This document shows positions 25,269 to 34,698 of a stretch of 64,000 nucleotides of DNA, in pieces (within the stretch, counting starts at the first letter, position 1; each line of letters starts with the position of its first letter). The notes below the pieces were generated by a model. The model did not search any database, had not been told where the DNA came from, and was given only the letters and a program-made list of their open reading frames with translations. This DNA is from Heyndrickxia sporothermodurans. Lineage in GTDB: Bacteria; Bacillota; Bacilli; Bacillales; Bacillaceae_C. Location: contig CP066701.1 of assembly GCA_016756695.1 (NCBI GenBank), positions 2,136,001-2,200,000 on the forward strand, read 5' to 3'. A program made the position numbers and the translations under genes.

Positions 25269-27251
25269 GTGAAAATCAAATTAAATAAATTCTTCAAGAT
25301 GACGATTCGAAAAAAATTATCTGTATCTTTTGTGATTATGTTAATTGTACCAACAGTAATTATCGGTGCATCGTCTTATTTCAGCTCGAAAAATAGCCTT
25401 GAAAAGGAAATGATGAGAGCAGCAAGTGAAAATGTAGATACTTTAAATAATATTATTGATGATACAATATCCCCTTATTTATCGGATGCTGATTTTTTTG
25501 CAGAAACAATAACATCAAAAGATTACAAAGGGTTAGAAAGTCCAAAGATACGTACGAAACTCGATCAGTATATAAAGCTTCATAAATATGTGCAATTAGC
25601 TTATATTGGTACAGAAACAGGATTAATGATTAAATCTCCGAAAAGTAATGTTCCAAAAGGATATGTACCTAGTCAAAGACCATGGTATCAAGAAGCGATG
25701 AAACAGCCGGGTAAGACAATTATTACTGAGCCATATATATCCTCAACTTCAGGTGATATGGTTATTACCATTGCAAAAACATTGAATGACCATTCCGGAG
25801 TAATAGGAATAGATATTTCTTTGGAAAATATTAATAGTATCGCTAAGAAAATTAATATTGGTGCTAAAGGGTATACCATGATATTGGACAAGAGCGAAAA
25901 GTTTATCGCCCATCCGCACGAAAAAGGTGGAAAAGCAGCAACACAATCTTTTTACAATAAGCTTTACAAAAAAGACGCCGGACAATTTACTTATCATTTA
26001 GATGGTGCCGCGAAACAAATGGTGTTTAACACGAATAAGCTAACCGGTTGGAAGATAGCGGGAACGATGTATTTGTCAGAAACAACTGATGCAGCAAGAC
26101 CGATTATGTTGAACACGGGACTCATTAACCTAATAGCGTTCATTATTGGTGGAATCGCAATATTCCTTATCATTCGTTCTATAATTACACCACTGCATAA
26201 ATTAAAAAATGCAGCTAATCAGGTGAGTGAAGGGGATTTATCCTTAAATATAGACGTACAAACTTCCGACGAAATCAATGATTTAGCCCAATCCTTTAAT
26301 TCGATGACAAGAAATTTAAGGGAGTTAATTCAGCAAATAGATGAAAGTGCCGTTCAGCTTTCCGCATCTTCGGAACAATTGAATGCAAGTGCGGAAGAAA
26401 CGACAAGTGCTACAGAACATGTCGCGGCAGCGATTGAACAAATTTCGAAAGGAGCAGAAAATCAAACGGTTGGTATTGAAAATAACGCAAATGCAATGGA
26501 TGAAATTGCCCTCGGCATTGGAAGGGTAGCAGATAACACGACACAGGTAACAGAATTGACAAGAAGTACAACCAAATTGGCAGATGAAGGTGGAGCGTTT
26601 GTTAATCGTACAGTCGAGCAGATGAAGGAAATCTATCAATCGGTGGAACAGTCCAATGTAAAAATTACTGCTCTATCTGATCGTTCCAAGGAAATTAGTA
26701 CGATCATTGAAATGATTACGGGAATCGCCGATCAAACGAATTTGCTGGCATTAAATGCAGCGATTGAAGCTGCAAGAGCTGGAGAGTCCGGAAAAGGCTT
26801 TGCAGTAGTAGCTGACGAAATTAGAAAACTCGCCGAACAATCAAGACAATCAGCACAGCAAATATCAACACTCATTACGGAAATACAAAAGGAAACCGAC
26901 AGTTCTGTACAGACAATGCATGACGCGACTCAGAAAGTGGAGTTGGGGCTTTCAATTTCAAAAGAAACAATTGCAAAATTCAATCAAATTTTACATGGAA
27001 TGAAAGAAATTGCTCCACAAATGGAGGACGTTGCAGCGATTTCACAACAAATTACTGCCGGTGTTGAAGAGGTTACATCTATAGCGAACGAACTTGCGTC
27101 GATTGCAAAAGAAAACTCATCGGCAGCAGATGAAATTGCCTCAACAACAGAAGAAACAGTTGCATCAATGCAAGAAATTACTTCTTCATCGAAAGCATTG
27201 TCGAAACTTGCGGAAGATCTTCAATTACTTTTGAAAAAATTTAAACTGTAA
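25269..27251 (+). CDS. methyl-accepting chemotaxis protein with dCache sensor
   Basis: 660 residues, the size of B. subtilis McpA/McpB. TM1 at about 14-36; extracellular dCache domain about 37-280 with the ligand-pocket motif RPWYQEA near 136; TM2 about 283-305; HAMP about 306-358; then a long signalling coiled coil whose hairpin tip reads [21 protein letters not shown] near 490. Acts in the polar receptor array with CheA and CheW. The ligand is probably an amino acid or related small molecule. A terminator follows. Confidence 0.93.
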   Translation: MKIKLNKFFKMTIRKKLSVSFVIMLIVPTVIIGASSYFSSKNSLEKEMMRAASENVDTLNNIIDDTISPYLSDADFFAETITSKDYKGLESPKIRTKLDQYIKLHKYVQLAYIGTETGLMIKSPKSNVPKGYVPSQRPWYQEAMKQPGKTIITEPYISSTSGDMVITIAKTLNDHSGVIGIDISLENINSIAKKINIGAKGYTMILDKSEKFIAHPHEKGGKAATQSFYNKLYKKDAGQFTYHLDGAAKQMVFNTNKLTGWKIAGTMYLSETTDAARPIMLNTGLINLIAFIIGGIAIFLIIRSIITPLHKLKNAANQVSEGDLSLNIDVQTSDEINDLAQSFNSMTRNLRELIQQIDESAVQLSASSEQLNASAEETTSATEHVAAAIEQISKGAENQTVGIENNANAMDEIALGIGRVADNTTQVTELTRSTTKLADEGGAFVNRTVEQMKEIYQSVEQSNVKITALSDRSKEISTIIEMITGIADQTNLLALNAAIEAARAGESGKGFAVVADEIRKLAEQSRQSAQQISTLITEIQKETDSSVQTMHDATQKVELGLSISKETIAKFNQILHGMKEIAPQMEDVAAISQQITAGVEEVTSIANELASIAKENSSAADEIASTTEETVASMQEITSSSKALSKLAEDLQLLLKKFKL

Positions 27252-27255
27252 CAAC

Positions 27256-27292
27256 TCCCCCTCTTCCAAATTGGAACGAGGGGTTTTCTATT
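27256..27292 (+). terminator. rho-independent terminator
   Basis: CCCCTCTTCCAA pairs with TTGGAACGAGGGG, then TTTTC, just after the chemoreceptor gene. Confidence 0.8.
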
Positions 27293-27443
27293 TGGTGGCA
27301 TGTATTTTCTAAAATACATCACCTAGTTCAGCCAATTGAACAATGAACCAATGGATATCTATACCAGTTCCGCAACTTTATCGTATATAATACTTATAAT
27401 GAAATTTACATAAGTTTAAGTATCAAATCGAGGTGAAAAGATC

Positions 27444-29279
27444 GTGAGTGGAATTGTTGGATATATAGGGAAATCTTCGGCTCATACTGTCATATTAAAT
27501 TGTTTAACCCATTTGGATTACCGTGGCTACGATTCAGCTGGAATTGCCATTTCGAATATGAAAACGATTGAAGTACGTAAAGAAAAAGGACGTGTCGAGG
27601 ATTTAGAAGCATTATTGGAAATTGAGCCGATGACGAATGGAAAGCTTGGTATCGGCCATACAAGATGGGCCTCACACGGTGCACCTACAGTATTGAATGC
27701 ACATCCATTAAGCGATGAGAATGAACAATTTTTTGTCGTTCATAATGGGATTATCGAAAACAATCGCCAGCTTAAAAATATGTTAATAGAAAATGGTCAC
27801 CATTTTACTACCGAGACCGATACAGAAGTGATTCCACATCTACTTGCACATTTTGATACAGGCAATTTTGCGGATACGGTAAAAAAAGTTTTGCCATATT
27901 TAAAAGGTTCATTTGCGTTAGCAATTATGTCAAAATCTGATCCCGATACAATCATCGCCATATCACAAGAGAATCCTTTAATTATCGGTTTTGGTCAGGA
28001 TGAGGCATTTTTATCATCGGATATCTCTGCGATTCTTTCCTATACGAAAGAAATATATCCTATTAAAAACGGTGAAATTGCAGTCCTTTCTCCTAAAGGA
28101 ATAAAAGTAGAGACGGTTGAAGGAATGTCCATTCAACCAGAGAAAAAAATTGTCGAGTGGGATCAGGCTGATTTTAGCAGGCAAGAACATGAGCATTATA
28201 TGTTAAAAGAGATTATTGAACAACCGAAAGAAATTAAGAAAACATTAGAAGGCAGACTAATCGATGATCGTGTTCATATTCCGGAACTTGAGTCTTTTTT
28301 AGCAGAAAAAACAATCGATCAATATCAAAAAATTGATATCGTCGCAACAGGTACAGCTTACCATGCTGGAATGGTAGGAAAAAAAGTTATGGAATCGATG
28401 CTCAATCTACCTGTCGAAGTGTCGATTTCTTCCGAATTTCGCTATGAGCATGGACCGCTTAATGAGAAAAATCTCGTCATCTTCATTAGTCAATCGGGAG
28501 AAACAGCTGATACATTATCCGCTTTAAAAGAAGCGAAATTACATGGCAGTTCAACAATAGCAATTACAAATAGACAGCGCAGTAATCTTGCACGGAAAGC
28601 GGATTGTACGATATGTACAAATGCTGGACCGGAATTATCCGTTCCTGCAACAAAGGCTTATACTACCCAAATTACAGTCTTACTGCTGCTCGCAATCGTG
28701 TTAACAGAAAAAACAAATGGTCCGGGTATGGATCGGATTCCGGAAATGATAAAAGAATTATATAATCTTCCTGAAGAAGTTGAGAAAACGTTAATTATGA
28801 CACAAGATGCAATTGATCAGTTCGCACAAGTGACAGAAGATCAAGATAACCTGTTTCTTATTGGGAGGGGGCTCGATTATGTGCTTGCATTGGAAGGAGC
28901 ACTTAAGCTGCAAGAAGTCGCCTATTTACATGCAGATGCCTATGCAGCGGGTGAAATGAAACACGGAACAATGGCCTTAATCACTCCGGGAGTTCCGGTC
29001 ATTGCCCTCTCTACGCAGATACATTTACGTGATAAAACAATCAATAACATTAAAGAAATTAAGGCGAGAGATGCGTTTGTTGTAGGAGTAACAACAATTG
29101 GGGACGATGACATTAGTGAAATTGTCGACGAAGTTATGTATATTCCAGAAGTCCATCCTTTTTTAATGCCGATCATTGCCGCCATCCCTCTGCAATTATT
29201 AGCCTATTATGCGGGAACGGTGAGAGGCTATGATGTGGACCGTCCAAGAAATTTAGCGAAGAGCTTAACTGTTGAATAA
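27444..29279 (+). CDS. glmS: GlmS paralogue (glutamine-fructose-6-phosphate aminotransferase) with Ser in place of catalytic Cys
   Basis: 611 residues beginning MSGIVGYIGKS from GTG 27444 (GAGGTG 8 bp upstream). Normal GlmS begins MCGIVGYIG, and this Cys becomes the N-terminal nucleophile that hydrolyses glutamine. Here the codon is AGT (Ser). The rest of the glutaminase pocket is present (GHTRWASHG near 73, HNGIIEN near 98, TDTEV near 123), as are both SIS domains (VATGTAYHAG near 300; SQSGETADT near 347) and the C-terminal DRPRNLAKSLTVE. It may use free ammonia or act as an isomerase or regulator. No glmS ribozyme was found upstream. A sequencing error (TGT to AGT) is possible. Confidence 0.9.
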   Translation: MSGIVGYIGKSSAHTVILNCLTHLDYRGYDSAGIAISNMKTIEVRKEKGRVEDLEALLEIEPMTNGKLGIGHTRWASHGAPTVLNAHPLSDENEQFFVVHNGIIENNRQLKNMLIENGHHFTTETDTEVIPHLLAHFDTGNFADTVKKVLPYLKGSFALAIMSKSDPDTIIAISQENPLIIGFGQDEAFLSSDISAILSYTKEIYPIKNGEIAVLSPKGIKVETVEGMSIQPEKKIVEWDQADFSRQEHEHYMLKEIIEQPKEIKKTLEGRLIDDRVHIPELESFLAEKTIDQYQKIDIVATGTAYHAGMVGKKVMESMLNLPVEVSISSEFRYEHGPLNEKNLVIFISQSGETADTLSALKEAKLHGSSTIAITNRQRSNLARKADCTICTNAGPELSVPATKAYTTQITVLLLLAIVLTEKTNGPGMDRIPEMIKELYNLPEEVEKTLIMTQDAIDQFAQVTEDQDNLFLIGRGLDYVLALEGALKLQEVAYLHADAYAAGEMKHGTMALITPGVPVIALSTQIHLRDKTINNIKEIKARDAFVVGVTTIGDDDISEIVDEVMYIPEVHPFLMPIIAAIPLQLLAYYAGTVRGYDVDRPRNLAKSLTVE

Positions 29280-29440
29280 GAATGGGTATCAAGAGGGGAT
29301 GTCGATTCTACAGACACTAGTTCCTTTATTTGTGAAAAAGTGGAGTAATTTCTTATGTTTGCGGGCATAGGTTCCATAATTTTGATAAAAAGCAATAGTT
29401 TTACCATATTTTTTCGTAAAAAAATAAAAGGGAGAATAAG

Positions 29441-29893
29441 ATGGAGATTAGGAAATTATATTTGAATGAAGATCCACCTATGGATCTATTATTACTAGCT
29501 GATCCCTCTAAAAAACTAGTTGAAGAATATTTAAAAAGGGGACAATGCTTTATCGCTGAACAAAGTGGCAAGATGGTTGGCGAATATGTGTTGCTTCCAA
29601 CAAGGCCTGAGACAGTTGAATTAGTGAATATAGCCGTTGATGAAGCACAACAAGGGAAAGGCATTGGAAAACAATTAGTCTTCCATGCCATTCAACAGGC
29701 AAAAACACAAGGTTTCAAAACGATTGAAGTAGGGACAGGGAATTCAAGTATTTCACAAATTGCCCTATACCAAAAATGTGGATTTCACATGATTGGTATT
29801 GATCGCGATTTTTTCCTCCGGCACTATGACGAGGAAATCTATGAAAATGGAATACAAACGATTGATATGGTACGCCTATCTCAAGATCTTTAA
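29441..29893 (+). CDS. GNAT-family N-acetyltransferase
   Basis: 150 residues. The acetyl-CoA site is recognisable as NIAVDEAQQGKGIGKQLV near 66-83, followed by KTIEVGTGNSSISQIALYQKCGF near 92-114, typical of GNAT motif A/B. The substrate is unknown. GGGAG lies before the ATG. It precedes a phosphotransferase-like gene by 20 bp, so the two and the following phosphatase gene form a likely operon of small-molecule modifying enzymes. Confidence 0.88.
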   Translation: MEIRKLYLNEDPPMDLLLLADPSKKLVEEYLKRGQCFIAEQSGKMVGEYVLLPTRPETVELVNIAVDEAQQGKGIGKQLVFHAIQQAKTQGFKTIEVGTGNSSISQIALYQKCGFHMIGIDRDFFLRHYDEEIYENGIQTIDMVRLSQDL

Positions 29894-29913
29894 ATAGTTT
29901 TGGAGGAACAAAA

Positions 29914-30816
29914 ATGAAATCAGCATTATCTGATCAAGTGCTGGATTGGGTGCGAAAGTCTGTCGGTTCCGAAACAGAGATTCGTTCAATTAAAAGACTG
30001 CATGGTGGAATCTCGTCGGCTGTTCATCACATTTCACTTACAACGGGGGATGTCGTCCTACGTCAATTTGATAACGATGAATGGCTGAAGGAAGAACCGG
30101 ACTTAGCCAGACACGAAGCGGAAAGCTTGCGTTTGGCGAGAAAAGCCCCTATCCCAACACCTGAAATCATTGCATTTGATGAAACGGGGGACCGATGTGG
30201 GATGCCCGCCGTTCTTATGACAAAACTGGAAGGCACAGTTCTATTAAAACCGCAACACATGGAAAGGTGGTTAGATGGGCTGGCTGAATCACTTGTTCGG
30301 ATTCATTCGGTTCAAGCGGATAATTTTCCGTGGACCTATTTTACATATAAAGATGTAAAAGAGTTAGAGATTCCCGATTGGTCGAGTTATCCGGAACTAT
30401 GGGGGGCTGTTTTCGATTTTGTGAGAGAACCGCGTCCACAGGTGAAACCATGCTTTATTCATAGAGATTACCATCCAACGAACATATTATGGGTAGATGA
30501 TAAAGTCAGTGGTGTCGTCGATTGGGTGAATGCTTGTCGTGGTCCTGCAGGGATAGATATTGGACATTGCCGATTAAATTTAGCGATGCTATTTGGTGTA
30601 TCCACCGCTGATGAGTTTCTTTCAGCATATGAAAAACTAGCTGGTTATTCATTCAGTTATCATCCGTATTGGGATTTGTTGTCTCTGATTGATATTCTTT
30701 TTGGCTCTCCAGAGGTATATCCGGGATGGATCGCATTCGGAGTTACCAATCTCACGGACCAAATGATGGTTGACCGCTTGGACCAATATATGAAAAGTTT
30801 GTTAAAAAAAATATAG
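29914..30816 (+). CDS. aminoglycoside phosphotransferase-family kinase
   Basis: 300 residues with the APH/choline kinase fold. The catalytic loop is FIHRDYHPTNILW near 185 (HxDxxxxN) and the metal-binding segment is VVDWVNACRGPAGIDIGH near 203-220. The N-terminal lobe has LHGGISSAVHHI near 29. Family members phosphorylate aminoglycosides, homoserine, choline or sugars, so resistance should not be assumed. TGGAGGAAC precedes the ATG. Confidence 0.85.
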   Translation: MKSALSDQVLDWVRKSVGSETEIRSIKRLHGGISSAVHHISLTTGDVVLRQFDNDEWLKEEPDLARHEAESLRLARKAPIPTPEIIAFDETGDRCGMPAVLMTKLEGTVLLKPQHMERWLDGLAESLVRIHSVQADNFPWTYFTYKDVKELEIPDWSSYPELWGAVFDFVREPRPQVKPCFIHRDYHPTNILWVDDKVSGVVDWVNACRGPAGIDIGHCRLNLAMLFGVSTADEFLSAYEKLAGYSFSYHPYWDLLSLIDILFGSPEVYPGWIAFGVTNLTDQMMVDRLDQYMKSLLKKI

Positions 30817-30843
30817 ATATTTTTATAGGGAGATGAGGAGAAT

Positions 30844-31422
30844 ATGACACGGATCGGTTTTATTCGCCATGGGAGTACGGCGTGGAATAAAGAAAGAAGA
30901 GCACAAGGAAATTCTAATATACCACTTGATGAAGAAGGACTCTTACAGGCTAGGAAACTAGCTGAACGAATCAGTCAAGAAAAATGGGATGTGATTTATT
31001 CTAGTGATTTATCAAGGGCAAGGCAAACCGCTGAAATCATTGGAGAAAAATTGCAGCATATACCTCTTCATTTAGACGAAAGGCTACGTGAAGTAAGTGG
31101 TGGTCAAATCGAAGGGACTACTGAATCGGAGAGAATTTCAAAATGGGGTTCTAGTTGGAGAGAACTGGATTTAGGAATCGAAAAGGTGGATAGTGTGATA
31201 AAAAGGGGGCGCCCATTAATAGAAGAGATTATTACTAAGCATCACTCAAAAAATATTTTAATTGTTAGCCACGGTGGGTTTATTCAATGTCTATTATCTG
31301 ATCTTGTTCCCCATTTAAAACAAGAACAATCGTTGAGAAACACGTCATTAACTAAGATTCTTCATAAAGAAAATGGATGGGAATGTGAATTATTTAATTG
31401 TTCGATTCATTTAAATGAGTAA
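30844..31422 (+). CDS. histidine phosphatase (phosphoglycerate mutase-like)
   Basis: 192 residues. The RHG motif IRHGSTAWNKERRAQG near 5-20 carries the phospho-accepting His; YSSDLSRARQTAEII near 57, the acid loop LREVSGGQIEGT near 80 and the second catalytic His in VSHGGFIQC near 142 are all present. It probably acts on a small phospho-ester (alpha-ribazole-P, phosphoglycerate or a phospho-sugar). It is the last gene of the 29.4-31.4 kb unit and ends in a terminator. Confidence 0.9.
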   Translation: MTRIGFIRHGSTAWNKERRAQGNSNIPLDEEGLLQARKLAERISQEKWDVIYSSDLSRARQTAEIIGEKLQHIPLHLDERLREVSGGQIEGTTESERISKWGSSWRELDLGIEKVDSVIKRGRPLIEEIITKHHSKNILIVSHGGFIQCLLSDLVPHLKQEQSLRNTSLTKILHKENGWECELFNCSIHLNE

Positions 31423-31426
31423 TAAA

Positions 31427-31473
31427 AATGCTATCTTGTAGATAATTCATATCTAAAAGATAGCATTTTTGGC
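31427..31473. terminator. bidirectional terminator
   Basis: AAAATGCTATCTT...AAGATAGCATTTTT with a nested dyad, between convergent genes. Confidence 0.85.
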
Positions 31474-31482
31474 TTTGAACTT

Positions 31483-32034
31483 TTACATTTTCGGTGCTTC
31501 CATTCCCATTTTCGCCCATTCTTCTTTAGATGGTCCATAAATTCCCGGCACAGACAATCCAGCTTGACGCATTAAGATAGTCATTTGGCCGCGATGGTGA
31601 ATTTGATGATGAATGACAAACATCAATAATGCGCCATTAGACATGTCCCTTCCGAAAATATTGTGAACTTCTTGCAATTTTTCATCAGTCCATTGCGTTT
31701 TAACAGTTTCTTGATAGGCTTCAGTCATTTTTTTATACTGCTCGGCAATATATTGTGCAGAATCAGGAACAGGAAAATCTTTATCCGGTCCATCGAATGT
31801 GAGACCGGATTGTGAGCCAATTACTTTAATAGCAGTCGTCACATGCCATGCGGTGCGCCCAAGTGTCCAATGGCCCGGCGCCGTTTCCTGTTGCAGTGAT
31901 TCGTCAGTTAGTTGGTCTAATACCTTTTGAGTTTGCATTGCTTCATACTTCCACATTTGTAAAAATCCATCAATTGTTTGAAATATAAAAACTCCTCCTC
32001 TACATTTTATAATAGTACTATTCTTCATTAACAT
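31483..32034 (-). CDS. DinB-family protein
   Basis: A four-helix DinB/YfiT-like metal-binding fold. The three conserved His are in GHWTLGRTAWHV (about 53-64) and FVIHHQIHHRGQ (about 140-151). These proteins are often thiol transferases using bacillithiol, or are stress-induced with unknown substrate. The annotated ATG (32034) has a modest AAAAAGG. A stronger GGAGGAG lies 5 bp before an ATA codon at 31986 (IFQTIDGF), exactly where relatives begin with ATG, so the true start may be altered. Confidence 0.8.
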   Translation of the reverse strand: MLMKNSTIIKCRGGVFIFQTIDGFLQMWKYEAMQTQKVLDQLTDESLQQETAPGHWTLGRTAWHVTTAIKVIGSQSGLTFDGPDKDFPVPDSAQYIAEQYKKMTEAYQETVKTQWTDEKLQEVHNIFGRDMSNGALLMFVIHHQIHHRGQMTILMRQAGLSVPGIYGPSKEEWAKMGMEAPKM

Positions 32035-32056
32035 TCATTTACCTTTTTCAAAATCA

Positions 32057-32758
32057 TTATAGCTTAATTTTTGCATCCACGTAAATTGTTCCGTCTGTTT
32101 GCAGTTCTGCATAAAAAATATCCTCTACTTGTTGAAACCCTTTTAAATGTAATTCATTAGTTAACCAGTTTTCGTTAATATTTAATTCTGTTAAATTTTT
32201 GCTTACAATTTTACCGTCGACTATCAGTTCGGTTGGAATATAGGGTCTTCGTTTGACTAGAATGTTGGAATCTTTTTTTGTGACAGGTTCGAATTCTTCT
32301 TTTTTTAGAACGCTAAGCTGTCCATTTGGTTCTAAAATGGCATACTCTACTTCAGATACAGCAAACACGTTTTTTATACGTAAAAGCATAGTTAAATCAT
32401 CCATATTTAATTTATTGGAGGAAAGTGCTTTCTCAATAATTTTTCCATGCTTGATAAGAATGGTAGGCTCTCCGTCTAAAAGGCCTCTTGCTTTTGATGA
32501 TTTAAAGACGATAAACTCAATCGCAGCGGTTAGGAAAACCCATAAGGCAATCCCTGTAACCCCATCAATAATTTTAATATCTTTATGGATCACCATTTCC
32601 CCTGCTATATTCCCAAGGGCAAGCCCGGTTATGTAAGAAAAAAAAGACATTTGGCTAATTTGCTTTTTTCCGAGAAGGCGAATCAAAATAAATAAAACGA
32701 AAAAGCCTATAAAAGTCCGAATAATAGTACTAGAAATCGAATCCATCTCTTCCCCCAC
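32057..32758 (-). CDS. DUF421 membrane protein (YetF/YdfR-like)
   Basis: 233 residues. Three N-terminal membrane helices (about 8-28, 36-55, 65-85) include the family motif LIRLLGKKQISQMS. A cytoplasmic DUF421 domain follows, with LLDGEPTILIKHGKI near 93 and FYAELQTDGTIYVD at the end. Related proteins are linked to spores and acid/oxidative stress; function unknown. Translation may start at the internal ATG of MDSISS. It is divergent from the dinB-like gene at 32925. Confidence 0.87.
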   Translation of the reverse strand: MGEEMDSISSTIIRTFIGFFVLFILIRLLGKKQISQMSFFSYITGLALGNIAGEMVIHKDIKIIDGVTGIALWVFLTAAIEFIVFKSSKARGLLDGEPTILIKHGKIIEKALSSNKLNMDDLTMLLRIKNVFAVSEVEYAILEPNGQLSVLKKEEFEPVTKKDSNILVKRRPYIPTELIVDGKIVSKNLTELNINENWLTNELHLKGFQQVEDIFYAELQTDGTIYVDAKIKL

Positions 32759-32829
32759 TCAATCATATAGCAAATATAAACAACCTTATTCAATAATATG
32801 GCACAAACACTGACAACATATGTAAAAAG

Positions 32830-32842
32830 GGTGCCTGACACC
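32830..32842 (+). repeat. REP-like core GGTGCCTGACACC
   Basis: A single core in the divergent spacer between the DUF421 and DinB-like genes; no partner arm was seen. Confidence 0.75.
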
Positions 32843-32924
32843 TAAGTTTTTAAAAAATAAAAAAGGAAAATTGCCTTCTTTTAATGAATTAGTATAAAAG
32901 AAAACGGTTGAAGGAGGATTTTCA

Positions 32925-33431
32925 ATGGATCATTCACTACAGCTTTATCAATATCATCTCTGGGCGAACAAAACAATTTTTAATCACCTAAAAGAAATAC
33001 CGGAAACATATTCGAAGGAAGTAAACAGTGTTTTTTCATCGGTAAAAGAGGTGCTCTATCATTTGTATCAAGTCGATTATATCTGGTTGCGAACCATTTC
33101 AGGAGACCCATTCGAAGACATCGCTGCCTCCATTCCACAATTGAAGGAAGAAAACGCTGATAATACGATCGAAGAAATGGAAGATGCGTTTGTTAATTTA
33201 GGTGAGAAGTATAAAGCGTTCATCAATAATCAAGAAGATATGAATCGTCGTATCTCTATTCACCATCCTAAATACGGGACACTACATACAACTTATGCCG
33301 AGTTAATCCAGCATGTCGTCAACCATGGAACCTATCATCGTGGAAATATTACTGCAATCTTAAGACAGCTAGGGCATACAGGAGTTCCAACAGATTATGT
33401 ATCCTATTTATTCATTTTGAATCAATCTTAA
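32925..33431 (+). CDS. DinB-family protein
   Basis: 168 residues. Metal-binding His are spread as HHLYQVD-like (HLYQVDYIW near 43) and HVVNHGTYHRGNITAIL near 127-143. Distinct in sequence from the DinB protein at 31483, so not a recent duplicate. AAGGAGGA precedes the ATG. Substrate unknown. Confidence 0.85.
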   Translation: MDHSLQLYQYHLWANKTIFNHLKEIPETYSKEVNSVFSSVKEVLYHLYQVDYIWLRTISGDPFEDIAASIPQLKEENADNTIEEMEDAFVNLGEKYKAFINNQEDMNRRISIHHPKYGTLHTTYAELIQHVVNHGTYHRGNITAILRQLGHTGVPTDYVSYLFILNQS

Positions 33432-33503
33432 TTCACGATATTTCACTAGTTATACATTTACGATAAAAAATCAATATGCTACTATTAGCATATAATAAAT
33501 AAA

Positions 33504-33580
33504 CAGCATGGTAACTGACGACATTTGTGGAATTAACCACAAGGGAGCTATGCTTTTATAGAGTCGGGTCGTCTGGGCAG
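33504..33580 (+). ncRNA. ZTP (pfl) riboswitch
   Basis: The sequence GGTAACTGACGAC, a GTGGAATTAACCAC hairpin, AAGGGAGC, then GTCGGGTCGTCTGGGCA matches the pfl/ZTP aptamer as I remember it: a 5' domain with an ACTGACG-like strand and a 3' CGYCTGGGC domain. It lies directly upstream of folD, a standard ZTP target. It senses ZTP/ZMP, an alarm for lack of 10-formyl-THF. Confidence 0.85.
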
Positions 33581-33619
33581 AGATAAGGAAGGGAATATGA
33601 CCATCTTTATCTTTTTTTA
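33581..33619 (+). terminator. expression-platform terminator of the ZTP riboswitch
   Basis: AGATAAGGAAGG pairs with CCATCTTTATCT, followed by seven T. It lies between the aptamer and folD. Confidence 0.85.
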
Positions 33620-33681
33620 TTTTTATAGTTCTTTTCCATATAATAGATTAGTGGAAAAGCCATTTCTAAGGAGGATCTTCA

Positions 33682-34527
33682 ATGGAAAACCTTATTTTAG
33701 ATGGAAGAAAAGTTGCTCAGAGTATTAAAAATCAATTAGTGGAACGAGTACAAGTCCTAAAGGAGAAGGGAGTTACGCCTTGCTTAGCAACGATTTTAGT
33801 CGGTGATGACCCATCTTCAGCAACCTATGTAAAAATGAAAGGAAATGAATGCGAAAAAATCGGCATAAAATCATTGCGCATCCATCTCCCGAAAGAAACA
33901 GAAACAAATCAATTACTTGAAACCATTCAAAAGTTAAATGAAGATGCATTCGTACATGGTATTTTGCTGCAGCATCCCGTCCCATCCCATATTGATGAGC
34001 GAAAAGCATTTGAAACCATTTCGATTGAAAAAGACGTCGATGGTGTAACAAGCTTTGGATATGGGCAAACCGCACTTGGTTTTGGAAAATATCCTTCCTG
34101 CACTCCAGCAGCAATTATGAGTATTCTACATTTCTATCAAATTCCGATTGAAGGAAAACATGCAGTCGTTATTGGAAGAAGCCCGATATTAGGAAAACCA
34201 GTTTCCGCTTTGCTACTAAACGAAAATGCTACAGTAACAACCTGTCATTCGAGAACGACCAATTTATCGGAAGTGGTTCAATTAGGAGATATTGTCGTAG
34301 CCGCTGTAGGCAAACCGAAATTTATTCAAGGCGATTGGATTAAACAAGGCGCCGTTGTCCTTGATGCAGGGTACAACAAAGGAAATATCGGCGATGTTGA
34401 TTATGAAGCCTGCAGTGAAAAGGCAAGCGCCATTACTCCCGTTCCCGGCGGTGTCGGTCCTGTAACCATCTCGATGCTGCTAAAACATACCGTAGATGCA
34501 GCTGAAGAAACAATAAGCAAACATTGA
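33682..34527 (+). CDS. folD: bifunctional methylenetetrahydrofolate dehydrogenase/cyclohydrolase FolD
   Basis: 281 residues. SATYVKMKG near 50 has the catalytic Lys, KDVDG near 118 the substrate Asp, VVIGRSPILGKP near 158 and TPVPGGVGPVT near 253 the NADP site. It interconverts methylene-, methenyl- and 10-formyl-THF for purine synthesis. GILLQHPVP stands where most FolD have a VQLPLP-type loop, which suggests a divergent or second FolD. Controlled by the ZTP riboswitch upstream, which relieves low 10-formyl-THF. Confidence 0.95.
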   Translation: MENLILDGRKVAQSIKNQLVERVQVLKEKGVTPCLATILVGDDPSSATYVKMKGNECEKIGIKSLRIHLPKETETNQLLETIQKLNEDAFVHGILLQHPVPSHIDERKAFETISIEKDVDGVTSFGYGQTALGFGKYPSCTPAAIMSILHFYQIPIEGKHAVVIGRSPILGKPVSALLLNENATVTTCHSRTTNLSEVVQLGDIVVAAVGKPKFIQGDWIKQGAVVLDAGYNKGNIGDVDYEACSEKASAITPVPGGVGPVTISMLLKHTVDAAEETISKH

Positions 34528-34698
34528 CCTATTCATCATTGAATAGGTTTTCTTATGGTTGCATGCGATATTCTTCCTTTTCCAAAATTGCACCCATAGT
34601 CGTTTTATTTTTAATTCTAAAAGAAGGATAATAATTGATAAACAAAGAATGTTTGATGGTAGAATTAAAAAGGTGATTTTATAAATAGGGGGACCACC

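Noticed and set aside
27293-27443. Possible glmS ribozyme upstream of the glmS paralogue
   Set aside because: The conserved ribozyme core and cleavage site were not found in the 150-bp leader.
29914-30816. Aminoglycoside resistance gene
   Set aside because: Only the general APH fold is shown; many members phosphorylate unrelated metabolites.
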